From: an uncultured Clostridia bacterium
Lineage (GTDB): Bacteria > Bacillota > Clostridia > Christensenellales > DTU072
Assembly (NCBI GenBank): GCA_944362765.1
Contig: CALVTP010000003.1
Span: forward strand, 19,473 to 83,472
Length of the DNA: 64,000 nt
Reading direction: 5' to 3'
Every line of letters begins with the position of its first letter. Position 1 is the stretch's first letter. The notes beneath the pieces are model-generated. The model ran no database searches, had not been told where the DNA came from, and worked only from the letters and a program-made list of their open reading frames with translations. Shown one piece after another: positions 9,819-17,594 of the stretch. Made by a program: the position numbers and the translations under genes.

Positions 9819-11360
9819 ATGACGAAGAAAGTTGCAATTTCAATTCTGTTTATTTTTATTCTGGCGGTCTGTCCGGCGTTGTCGGCGTGCGTAGAGGAGC
9901 CGCCGCATATCGTTTCTGCCGAGCCCGACCCCGAATGCTGGACGAGCCGATACTATGTGGGCGACCCGTTCGATACTGAGAGCGGGTTTATCGTCACCTA
10001 TTCCGACGGGAGTGTAAAAAAAGTCAAGGCTTCGGAAGGAACGGTGTCAGGCTTCGACTCCTCTTTTCCCGGGGAGAAGCCGCTGACGATTACATACGAA
10101 GGCTTTCTGTTTGAAGTGACGGTATCCGTTGTCGAATTGACCGAGGAGACCTTCCCCGAAATTCCCGCTCCGGCGGAGCCCGAAGAAGGAGAAATTCCCG
10201 AAGAGGAGGAAACTTCCCGACCCGCCCTCGGGCAAAGCGACGTCGCCGCGGCGCTCAATCGCCTTTTTGAACTCGCCGGGAGACCCGAAAACCTCGACAT
10301 CGGCGCAATCGTCACTCCGAAATTTTATCAATTTTTATCGGCAGCCGGCTGTGACAAGGAAACCTTCGACAACGCTTTTACGGCACTGTTTTCGGATGAG
10401 AAGTTTGTCGGACTCCTTGCGGGTGCCGCCGCCGAGTTCGATTTCGCCTCCGTCAACGGGGAGAATCTCAAAGACTTTGCCGCGGTACTCCTGAAAAACG
10501 CCGACGGCGAAAGCCTCGTAAAGCTGCTTTCCGCCGCAGGACAACTTTTTAAAAATTCCTTCTTCGACGGCGTTTCTTTGACGGAATTTGTCATACGTGA
10601 GGCGGTGATTGCGGGAAAAGGGGAGGAGGAGCTTGCCGCGGTCGAAGAATTTCTGAGCGGGAATAAGTACGTCTATTATATCGGAAGCGCCCTTAAAGAG
10701 GCTCTCGTTTCCTTCTTGAACTCCGAAAACGAGCCTGAATCACCCGAAAATATTTTCGCAGTCGAATTTTTAAGGGACGTAACGCTGACGGCGCTGAACA
10801 AAAACGGCATGCAGCTTCTCAACCTCTTGTCGCTGGCAATAGACGAAAAGGGGGAGGAGTACCAATTGGGGCTCGGGAAATATATGCACGACGACCTTCT
10901 TTCGGCACTCGGCGCACTGGGAAGGAGCGGTGAATGGCTTTCGGCGCTTGCCGGGGACAAACGCTTTGTTTTTGCGGTAAGGAAAGTGGTGCTTTCGATG
11001 GTCGAAGCGGGGTATATCACGCCGGAAGGGGAGTTCGACGCGGCGGAATTTTCGGTTGACACCGCGGAACTCATTTACATCGCCGACTTCATTTTCAAAT
11101 TGGCTTTAAAGGCGGAAGAGGGTATTCCGCAGGAGGCTTTGAGCAACCTCTCGCAGTGGATAATGCTTCCCTCCCTCGTAACGGAGGAAGTGCTGGACAA
11201 GAGTTTTAAAAAGCTTAACGCCTTCATCGACGACGTTTACTCGGAACTTCCCGAGCCGCAACAAGAGGCAATAGTTTCCTTTCTCGCCGGTGAAAGTTAC
11301 TATTCCGAAGGCTTTTCTTCAAAAACATTGGAAATTTTTTATAGAATAATCGAAGGATGA
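9819..11360 (+). CDS. Predicted lipoprotein with N-terminal Ig-like domain, function unknown
   Basis: A 513-residue protein with a signal peptide (about 1-21) ending in the lipobox LSAC, so Cys at about 24-25 should be lipidated and the protein held on the outer face of the membrane. Residues about 30-115 look like a bacterial Ig-like fold (YYVGDPFDTES, VTYSDG, then two beta-strand runs), as in cell-surface proteins of gut Clostridia. An acidic, Pro/Glu-rich linker (about 118-145) joins it to a roughly 370-residue, mostly helical region in which I recognise no family. It has its own promoter candidate and is probably monocistronic. The lipoprotein call is sound. No enzymatic or binding function is claimed. 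Confidence 0.7.
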   Translation: MTKKVAISILFIFILAVCPALSACVEEPPHIVSAEPDPECWTSRYYVGDPFDTESGFIVTYSDGSVKKVKASEGTVSGFDSSFPGEKPLTITYEGFLFEVTVSVVELTEETFPEIPAPAEPEEGEIPEEEETSRPALGQSDVAAALNRLFELAGRPENLDIGAIVTPKFYQFLSAAGCDKETFDNAFTALFSDEKFVGLLAGAAAEFDFASVNGENLKDFAAVLLKNADGESLVKLLSAAGQLFKNSFFDGVSLTEFVIREAVIAGKGEEELAAVEEFLSGNKYVYYIGSALKEALVSFLNSENEPESPENIFAVEFLRDVTLTALNKNGMQLLNLLSLAIDEKGEEYQLGLGKYMHDDLLSALGALGRSGEWLSALAGDKRFVFAVRKVVLSMVEAGYITPEGEFDAAEFSVDTAELIYIADFIFKLALKAEEGIPQEALSNLSQWIMLPSLVTEEVLDKSFKKLNAFIDDVYSELPEPQQEAIVSFLAGESYYSEGFSSKTLEIFYRIIEG

Positions 11361-11424
11361 GCGCCTTAGGTTGGAGACGCCTTCGAAAGGTTTTTAATTT
11401 CTCTCCGGAAAATCACTGTTTTTA

Positions 11425-11452
11425 TTGAAACACTTCAAACCTATGGTATAAT
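11425..11452 (+). promoter_or_regulatory. Probable sigma-A promoter of the ABC ATPase remnant
   Basis: TTGAAA (11425-11430), 16 bp, TATAAT (11447-11452) with an extended -10 TGG directly before it. Confidence 0.55.
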
Positions 11453-11547
11453 ACAAGAGAGCCGTCCGTAAATTTCCGGCGAATGCCGCAGGCGTTTTTC
11501 GGGCTTTTATTGCTTTAATAGAAGTGACGGCGTGGAGAAGGGAAGAC

Positions 11548-11871
11548 ATGCTGAGAACGGAAAATGTCGTAAAAATATATGATCCGAAGCGCCCCGAAGT
11601 CAAGGCGCTTGCCGGAATAAGCCTGAACTTTCCCGAAAAGGGAATGGTTTTTGTGGTGGGAAAGTCGGGTTCGGGAAAGTCGACCCTTATGAATATTCTG
11701 GGGTGTCTGGACTCGCCGAGTTCGGGCGAAGTTTATATCGACGGAAGAGCCGCTAAAGATAATAAAAGCCAAAGAGTAGCTTTGAGCGGTGCCTTTTATC
11801 TCGGAATTATTCGGCGTATGGCATATGAATTTCATTTTATCGCCGCCTTTTTTAAGCCGCTTTTGAGGTGA
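11548..11871 (+). pseudogene. Truncated ABC-transporter ATP-binding protein (MacB/LolD type), probably a pseudogene
   Basis: The first 75 or so residues are a normal start of a MacB/LolD-like ATPase: MLRTENVVKIYD, then the Walker A GKSGSGKSTLMNILGCLD, then SSGEVYIDG. After about residue 78 the homology fades. The frame stops at 107 residues, although the family needs about 220. There is no Q-loop glutamine, ABC signature (LSGGQ) or Walker B, and I see none in any frame of the next 600 bp. Faint similarity in FYLGII suggests small indels followed by loss of the 3' half and of the permease gene. The promoter and ribosome-binding site are intact, so a short product may still be made. Confidence 0.65.
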
Positions 11872-12291
11872 CGTTTTAGTTTATAAATCGTATTTATCGC
11901 TTTTTTACTCCGGGTCACGCGTTATCCGCAACTGTTTTATCGGCGGCTTTTGCCGTTAAGACACCTTTTATTTTTCCGTTTGCGTTGAAGTCGTCCGGGA
12001 GTCGAACCGATTGATCGGCGGCGCCGTTTTGTGATTCGGTTTATTTTCAGATTATTTTTCACCGTGCCCGACGGAGAATTGTCGCGGGAAGTCTTTTCCG
12101 GCGGACGAATTTTTTTCCGGGACTTCGACGCAGCTTTCCCGCGCGGGGTATCTGACGACGACTGAAATTTTTACCCTTCGGGTGTCCGCAGAGAGGGGAA
12201 ATGAGAACATCCGTTCGTATTGTGCCCGTAAGCAAGCCTTTTGGGAGCCTCAAATCCCAAAAATTTTAATAAATTTTCAAAAATTTTTATC
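11872..12291. other. Gene-poor spacer upstream of the mraZ promoter
   Basis: About 420 bp with no supported gene on either strand. A weak terminator-like hairpin, TTTTGGGA (12239-12246) with TCCCAAAA (12255-12262), is followed by the AT-rich run TTTTAATAAATTTT and may stop transcription before the division cluster. The rest may be decayed remains of the ABC transporter locus, but I cannot identify any segment. Confidence 0.4.
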
Positions 12292-12317
12292 AAAGTGGTT
12301 GAAAGTGGTTAAAGTAT
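12292..12317 (+). promoter_or_regulatory. Probable MraZ operator: AAAGTG-type repeats over the mraZ promoter
   Basis: AAAGTGG occurs at 12292-12298 and 12302-12308, with a degenerate third copy AAAGTAT at 12311-12317. The spacing is 9-10 bp, one helical turn. The repeats cover the -35 element and spacer. MraZ proteins are known to bind short direct repeats at helical-turn spacing upstream of mraZ (AAAGTG(T/G) boxes in mollicutes, TGGGN boxes in E. coli) and to repress the cluster. Confidence 0.65.
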
Positions 12318-12327
12318 ACTTTATAAT
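12299..12327 (+). promoter_or_regulatory. Sigma-A promoter of the division/cell-wall cluster
   Basis: TTGAAA (12299-12304), 17 bp, TATAAT (12322-12327). The predicted transcript has a leader of about 150 nt before mraZ. Confidence 0.85.
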
Positions 12328-12350
12328 ATAAGTAACAAATTCGGAGGTCT

Positions 12351-12371
12351 ATGTCGTGGAGAGGGCTTTAA
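12351..12371 (+). other. Possible leader mini-ORF (MSWRGL) in the mraZ 5' leader
   Basis: GGAGG (12343-12347) precedes ATG 12351 by three bases, and the frame encodes only six residues. The spacing is shorter than usual and the peptide may not be made. It is followed by a small hairpin (CTCCT with AGGAG). Confidence 0.2.
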
Positions 12372-12486
12372 GTTCTTCTCCTGCGGGCGAAGGAGAGCCG
12401 ACGCCACGCGTGTGACTTCCCGAAGATCGCCACGAAATCACCCGAAAGGGGAACGCCGGCGGCGAAAACGCAAAAGGACGGAGAAG

Positions 12487-12918
12487 ATGAACTATTGTTT
12501 CCTCGGAAAATTCAATCTCGCTTTGGACGACAAGTGCAGAATGCGCCTGCCGGCGAAGCTGAGACAGGCGATCGGCACCGGCTACGTCGTCATGTACGGC
12601 GCGGAGTCGTTGACGGTCATGCCGAAAGAAGATTTCGAGGCGCTGAACGAAAAATTCAGGGCTATTCCGTACTCCGACATCGCCGCGCGCCGCGCCGTTT
12701 CCGATATTCTCGGCACCGCTTTCGAACCGGAAGAGGATGCGCAGGGGCGTTTCGTAATTCCGAAACATTCCCGTGACTATGCCGAGATAGTCAAAAACGT
12801 CGTCGTGGTGGGCGCAGGAAACGTCATAGAAATATGGTCGGAGGAGCGTTACGAAGCCACGCATGCCGTCACAAGCTACGCCGAAAAGCTGAAGGCGCTT
12901 CAGCAATATGGAATTTAA
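12487..12918 (+). CDS. mraZ: Transcriptional regulator MraZ
   Basis: A 143-residue protein with two SpoVT/AbrB-like swapped-hairpin halves: LDDKCRMRLPAKLR near residues 11-24 and AQGRFVIPKHSRDYA in the second half. MraZ is a ring-forming DNA-binding protein that represses the dcw cluster and counteracts RsmH dosage effects. The frame is open 75 nt upstream, giving an Arg-rich extension, but the ATG at 12487 is preceded by GGAG and begins the conserved MNYCFLGKFN segment. It overlaps rsmH by 11 nt. Operator-like repeats at the promoter point to autoregulation. Confidence 0.95.
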   Translation: MNYCFLGKFNLALDDKCRMRLPAKLRQAIGTGYVVMYGAESLTVMPKEDFEALNEKFRAIPYSDIAARRAVSDILGTAFEPEEDAQGRFVIPKHSRDYAEIVKNVVVVGAGNVIEIWSEERYEATHAVTSYAEKLKALQQYGI

Positions 12919-13837
12919 CCATATTCCCGTTATGCTAAGCGAGGCTGTCGAAGGGCTTTCGGTCAAGCCCGGAGGCGTTTACGTCGACGCGACGCTGGGG
13001 GGAGGCGGGCACTCCGCAAAGATTTTGTCGGAATTGGGGGAAGGAAGACTTATAGCTTTCGACCTCGACGAATGGGCTTTGAATAACGCCCGGGAACGCT
13101 TCGCGGGAGAGGAAAGAATAACACTCGTAAACGACAATTTCAAGCGGATCCCCGAAGTGCTGACCGACATGGGAATTGATAAGATTGACGGGGCAATATT
13201 TGATTTGGGTATCTCAAGTCCGCAAATCGATACCCCGGAACGCGGATTCAGCTACATGCACGACGCACCGCTCGACATGAGAATGGATCTGAATGCAACT
13301 AAAAACGCCTATGATGTCGTCAACGGATATTCCGAGGAAGCACTGACCGGAGTGTTCAGGGAGTACGGCGAAGAGAAGGCGGCTTACCGGATTGCCGAGG
13401 ACATCGTGCGGACAAGAAAGGTGAAGCCCATAGAGAGCACCTTCGAACTCGTAAAAATCGTCGAGCGACATTATCCCGCTAACCCCCGGAAGCGTTCGGG
13501 GCATCCCGCAAAAAGAGTGTTCCAGGCGCTGAGGATAGAGGTGAACGACGAACTTGACGGGCTTTCCGAAGCCATCGAAAAGACGACGCTGAGGCTGAAA
13601 CCGGGCGGAAGGATAGCGGTTATAACCTTTCACTCTTTGGAAGACAGAATAGTAAAAAACGTCTTTAAAGAGCTGGAAAAAGATTGCACCTGTCCCAAAA
13701 ATTTCCCCGTTTGCGTGTGCGGAAAACGTAAGGAAATAGAGGTATTGACCAAAAAACCTATTACGGCAGGCGAGGAAGAGCTGACTAAAAATCCGCGTGC
13801 TGCGAGCGCAAAGCTCAGAATAGCGGAAAGAGTATAA
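12908..13837 (+). CDS. rsmH: 16S rRNA m4C1402 methyltransferase RsmH (MraW)
   Basis: A 309-residue SAM-dependent methyltransferase. The start HIPVMLSEAV and SAM-binding loop VDATLGGGGHSAKIL are diagnostic, followed by the inserted helical domain and the C-terminal motif ITFHSLEDRIVK. It methylates N4 of C1402 in 16S rRNA. Second place in the dcw cluster is the standard position. The 11-nt overlap with mraZ suggests translational coupling. Confidence 0.96.
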   Translation: MEFNHIPVMLSEAVEGLSVKPGGVYVDATLGGGGHSAKILSELGEGRLIAFDLDEWALNNARERFAGEERITLVNDNFKRIPEVLTDMGIDKIDGAIFDLGISSPQIDTPERGFSYMHDAPLDMRMDLNATKNAYDVVNGYSEEALTGVFREYGEEKAAYRIAEDIVRTRKVKPIESTFELVKIVERHYPANPRKRSGHPAKRVFQALRIEVNDELDGLSEAIEKTTLRLKPGGRIAVITFHSLEDRIVKNVFKELEKDCTCPKNFPVCVCGKRKEIEVLTKKPITAGEEELTKNPRAASAKLRIAERV

Positions 13838-13862
13838 ATCGGAATAATATAAGGAGAGAGAC

Positions 13863-14387
13863 ATGGTAACGCTAAGAAGAGACATATCGGAATCGGAATC
13901 CAACTATATATCGGCTCCGCACGGCGAGATGACGGACTATGACAGATTTATGCTCGGCAAGCGTTCCTCCGAAGCGGTAATCGAATGTTCGGGCTCCCGT
14001 AACTATGCTTACGGTACATCCGAATCTAAAAATTCCGACGCAGAATACCGCGACTATATGCTAAGGCAGCTGAACAGAGATCACCCCGAAACCATGGTGA
14101 CGAAAGAGCAGTTTTATATGGATCGTTTTGTTTCCGGACACGCCTCCGTGCCGGCAAGAAAGCCCTTCCGTAAGATGACCAAAGCAGGGAAAATTTTTAC
14201 GGCGGTTTACGTTCTTATCTTCGTCGCTCTTGCATCTATTATTATTGCGGTAAACGCGGGCGGCGCCAAAGAACCGGTTGCCGAAGCCGTAGCAACGGGA
14301 GGGGAGATAGAGGCACTGCAAATCGAACAGAATGCCGTCGAAGGCAGCGCATACGACGATTTTCTGGACGCTTTGACAAATAAATGA
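13863..14387 (+). CDS. Single-pass membrane protein in the ftsL position of the division cluster
   Basis: A 174-residue protein with a strong ribosome-binding site (AAGGAGAG). About 100 polar, tyrosine-rich N-terminal residues come first (YDRFMLGK and YRDYMLRQLNRDHPE look like two short repeats), then a basic stretch KKMTKAGK-like, one membrane helix (about 112-130) and a short acidic 45-residue tail. Position between rsmH and ftsI is where ftsL normally sits. The topology is unlike FtsL, which has a short cytoplasmic part and a long external coiled coil. It may replace FtsL or be a lineage-specific regulator. Function is inferred from place only. Confidence 0.6.
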   Translation: MVTLRRDISESESNYISAPHGEMTDYDRFMLGKRSSEAVIECSGSRNYAYGTSESKNSDAEYRDYMLRQLNRDHPETMVTKEQFYMDRFVSGHASVPARKPFRKMTKAGKIFTAVYVLIFVALASIIIAVNAGGAKEPVAEAVATGGEIEALQIEQNAVEGSAYDDFLDALTNK

Positions 14388-14475
14388 CGCTCCCGTCCGG
14401 GAGGACGATACGGGACTTAAAACAGTCGGAAAAATTACATCTTATCGACAAAAGAGAAGGTTATCGGCGATATTT

Positions 14476-16119
14476 TTGCTGATAACCTTTTTGTTTGTCG
14501 CGGTGACGGCAAAGCTTGTATATATTGCCGCGGTGAGCGCCGGTTCTTTAAGGGTGAAGGCGTTGGAGCAGTGGTACAGAGACGTTCCGATACGCGCGGA
14601 GCGCGGCGCCATTTCAGACAGGAACGGCGTCGCTTTGGCTAAGTCGGAGAGCGCGTACACCCTCTATGCCCGTCCCGTAGAGATACCGTTGAAGGAGCAG
14701 GCTGCGAGAATTTTATCCGAAAAGCTGGAACTGAACTACGCCCGACTCAAAGAAAAGCTGAACTCCAAGTCCTCGGAAATCACCTTAAAAAGAGGGGTAA
14801 CCAAGGAAAAAATGTTGGAAATAATCGATTCCGGCGTACCCGGGATATATGTTTCGGAGGACTTGAAGCGCGTCTATCCGTACGGCGATTTTCTGACGCA
14901 GGTATTGGGATTTACCTCTTCCGACGTCGTCGGACAGACGGGGCTTGAAAGGTATCTGGAAAACTATCTGAAAGGCGTTGACGGCGCGGTGCTGACGGCT
15001 TCCGATCTTGTCGGTAGGCGGCTTCCCGATGGGGAGACTTATTACCGGGAAGGGGTAAAAGGGGCGGACGTCACACTTAATATCGACGCAAATATCCAAA
15101 GTATCGTCGAAAACGCAGTCAAGAGAGCGATGCTGAACCATTCGGCAAAGGGAGTCGGGGCGATAGTCATGGAGTGCGACACGGGCGCCGTTCTTGCGAT
15201 GGCGGAGAGCCCTTCATTCGACCTCAACGCCGTGCCTCGCGACGACGTATCGCTGCTCCTCGAAGTCTCCCGTCCGAAGCTTATTTCCGACGTCTTCGAA
15301 CCGGGTTCCACCTTCAAGATAGTGACCTCTGCGCTGGCGATAGAGGCGGGGTTGGTCAACGACGAAAAAAGATACTATTGCGGCGGCTCGGTAACGGTCG
15401 ACAACCAAAAGATCCGTTGTTGGAGGGCGAAAGGGCACGGCAGTCAAACGTTTACGGAGGGGGTCAAAAACTCCTGTAACTGCGTCTTCGTACAGGCGGC
15501 GCTGGAGCTGGGGCTCGACAGATTTTACGACGGTATGGAGGCATTCGGCGTCACCGAGAAGACGGGAATAGAACTTCCCGGCGAAGGAACGGGGCTGACT
15601 ATCCCGAAGGGGAGCGTAAAAAATGTCGATCTTGCCAGAATAGGGTTCGGGCAGGCGGTGGCAATGACGCCGATAGAGCTTCTGTCGGCCTCTTGCACGG
15701 CAGTGAACGGGGGATATAAAGTCACTCCGAAATTGGTGGCAAAAATAGAAGACGAAAGCGGCATACTATATACGTGCGGGAGCGATAAAGGAAAAAGAGT
15801 GATAAGCGAAAGCACTTCAAAGACCCTTCGCGCCATGCTCGAAGCGGTGGTGCTGGAAGGCTCCGGAAAGAACGCAGCCGTCGACGGAGTGCGCGTAGGC
15901 GGAAAGACGGGTACGGCTCAGAAGTACGAGGACGGAAAGATCGCCCGCGGCAAGTACGTCTCGACATTCATCGGATTTGCTCCCGCCGACGAACCGAAGT
16001 ATATCGCACTGTTTATGGTGGATGAGCCGGTAGGCGCCTATTACGGCGGAGTGGTGGCGGCGCCGTACGTCGGTGAAATTTACCAAAATATGTTTGAATA
16101 CCTGGGGTATATGTCATAA
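14476..16119 (+). CDS. ftsI: Division-specific class B penicillin-binding protein (FtsI/PBP2B type)
   Basis: A transpeptidase of at least 547 residues: N-terminal membrane helix, dimerisation domain starting RAERGAISDRNG, and transpeptidase domain with catalytic serine in EPGSTFKI, the SxN motif as SCN, and KTG as GGKTGTAQK. No PASTA domains are present, so it resembles FtsI/PBP2B more than SpoVD. It cross-links septal peptidoglycan with FtsW. The start is uncertain. TTG 14476 is the only usual start codon, but it is 15 nt from GAGAAGG and would cut into the membrane helix. The open frame continues upstream and encodes a fitting basic segment (SYRQKRRLSAI) with no ATG, GTG or TTG. Confidence 0.9.
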   Translation: MLITFLFVAVTAKLVYIAAVSAGSLRVKALEQWYRDVPIRAERGAISDRNGVALAKSESAYTLYARPVEIPLKEQAARILSEKLELNYARLKEKLNSKSSEITLKRGVTKEKMLEIIDSGVPGIYVSEDLKRVYPYGDFLTQVLGFTSSDVVGQTGLERYLENYLKGVDGAVLTASDLVGRRLPDGETYYREGVKGADVTLNIDANIQSIVENAVKRAMLNHSAKGVGAIVMECDTGAVLAMAESPSFDLNAVPRDDVSLLLEVSRPKLISDVFEPGSTFKIVTSALAIEAGLVNDEKRYYCGGSVTVDNQKIRCWRAKGHGSQTFTEGVKNSCNCVFVQAALELGLDRFYDGMEAFGVTEKTGIELPGEGTGLTIPKGSVKNVDLARIGFGQAVAMTPIELLSASCTAVNGGYKVTPKLVAKIEDESGILYTCGSDKGKRVISESTSKTLRAMLEAVVLEGSGKNAAVDGVRVGGKTGTAQKYEDGKIARGKYVSTFIGFAPADEPKYIALFMVDEPVGAYYGGVVAAPYVGEIYQNMFEYLGYMS

Positions 16120-16142
16120 ATATTACCCTTTTGGAGGAGAAG

Positions 16143-17594
16143 ATGATATTAAAAGAGCTTGTATCCGGCGTGGAGCATGAACTTACTTCGGATGTCGGCG
16201 TGTACGAAACGGAGATAGAGTTTTTGACTCATAACTCTTCGGAATGCGGGAAAGGCGCGCTGTTTTTTGCGATCAACGGAAGTCGTACCGACGGAGGGGC
16301 GTTCATCGCCGAGGCGGAAAGAAAGGGTGCCGCGGCGTATGTTTCGGAAAGAAAGCTTCCCTCGTTACTTCCGGGGATCATCGTCGGGGACGTCAGGGAA
16401 GCGATGGCTCTTATGGCGGGCAATTTTTATTACAACGCCCACAGGAAGCTTAAAATAATAGCCGTCGTCGGCACCAACGGCAAGACCACCACGGCGCATA
16501 TGACGGCGGAAATTTTGAAGGAAGCGGGAGAGTCTGTCGCCGTATTCGGAACCTCCGGCGTCGATATTTCCGGAAGAAGCTACCCTTCGCGGCTGACCAC
16601 TCCCGACCCGATAGAGCTCCATCGCCTGTTCCAGCTTGCCTACTTATCGGGTGCGAAATATGTCGTGATGGAAGTTTCCGCCCACGCGATCGCGCTGAAA
16701 AAACTTAGCGGAGTACGCGTAAAAATTGCTATTTTTACCAATTTCAGTCGCGACCACCTCGATTTTTTCCGAGATATGGAAAGCTATAAAAAGGTCAAAG
16801 CCGGCTACTTCACTCCGGAGCACGCCGAGTTTCAGGTAATCAACGCAGACGACGAAACGGGGCGGGAGATAGCTTCCCGCGAAGCCCTTCCGACGGCAAC
16901 TTACGGTACAGAAAATCCGGCGGACGTTTTTGCGATAGATTTTGACTATTCCTCGCGGTTGAGATGTATTGTCAACTGTTTCGACGACATCTTCGAGCTG
17001 GAAGCTCCGTTTGCCGGGCGTTTCAATCTCTATAACGCGCTGGCTGCGACGACGGCGGTCAGGCTTCTGGGAGTGGAGAGCGGGGTCATCATGCGGGCAT
17101 TCAGGTGTATGAGCGAAGTAGAAGGACGTTTCAATATTCTGGATTCGGGGCGGCGGGCGATTATCGACTACGCGCATACCCCGGACGGGCTGACAAATCT
17201 TTTGGACTCCGCGCGTAAGCTGGTTCCGGCGGGCGGCAGGTTGATTTCGGTATTCGGCTGCGGCGGCGACAGGGACATGGGAAAACGCAGCGAAATGGGG
17301 AGAATCTCCTCCAGACTAGCCGATTTTACCGTTTTAACGTCCGATAACCCCCGCTCCGAAGACCCGGAGGCTATCATCCGCGATATAGAAGCGGGCGTCG
17401 ACAAAGGCGCGGAATATATCGTCATCGCAGAGCGCGCCGAGGCAATCGCATACGCTTTGTTGACGGCGGGAAAGCGCGACGTCGTCGTCATCTCCGGAAA
17501 GGGCGGAGAGAACTACACCGAGGTCAAAGGAGAGCGGATAAGGTACTCCGACCGCGCCGAAGTGCTGGAATCTTTCAGGAGATATAACTTATGA
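16143..17594 (+). CDS. murE: UDP-N-acetylmuramoyl-tripeptide synthetase MurE, meso-diaminopimelate type
   Basis: A 483-residue Mur ligase with the ATP-binding loop GTNGKTTTAHM and the specificity motif DNPR (in TSDNPRSEDPEA), which marks enzymes adding meso-diaminopimelate, so the cell wall is predicted to be meso-DAP type. The TTG at 16131 lies inside the ribosome-binding sequence. ATG 16143 after GGAGGAG is the better start. The stop overlaps the mraY start (ATGA). murF, which normally follows, is absent here. Confidence 0.95.
   Translation: MILKELVSGVEHELTSDVGVYETEIEFLTHNSSECGKGALFFAINGSRTDGGAFIAEAERKGAAAYVSERKLPSLLPGIIVGDVREAMALMAGNFYYNAHRKLKIIAVVGTNGKTTTAHMTAEILKEAGESVAVFGTSGVDISGRSYPSRLTTPDPIELHRLFQLAYLSGAKYVVMEVSAHAIALKKLSGVRVKIAIFTNFSRDHLDFFRDMESYKKVKAGYFTPEHAEFQVINADDETGREIASREALPTATYGTENPADVFAIDFDYSSRLRCIVNCFDDIFELEAPFAGRFNLYNALAATTAVRLLGVESGVIMRAFRCMSEVEGRFNILDSGRRAIIDYAHTPDGLTNLLDSARKLVPAGGRLISVFGCGGDRDMGKRSEMGRISSRLADFTVLTSDNPRSEDPEAIIRDIEAGVDKGAEYIVIAERAEAIAYALLTAGKRDVVVISGKGGENYTEVKGERIRYSDRAEVLESFRRYNL

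Noticed and set aside
12412-12486. N-terminal extension of MraZ
   Set aside because: Arg-rich stretch without homology. A good ribosome-binding site sits before ATG 12487.
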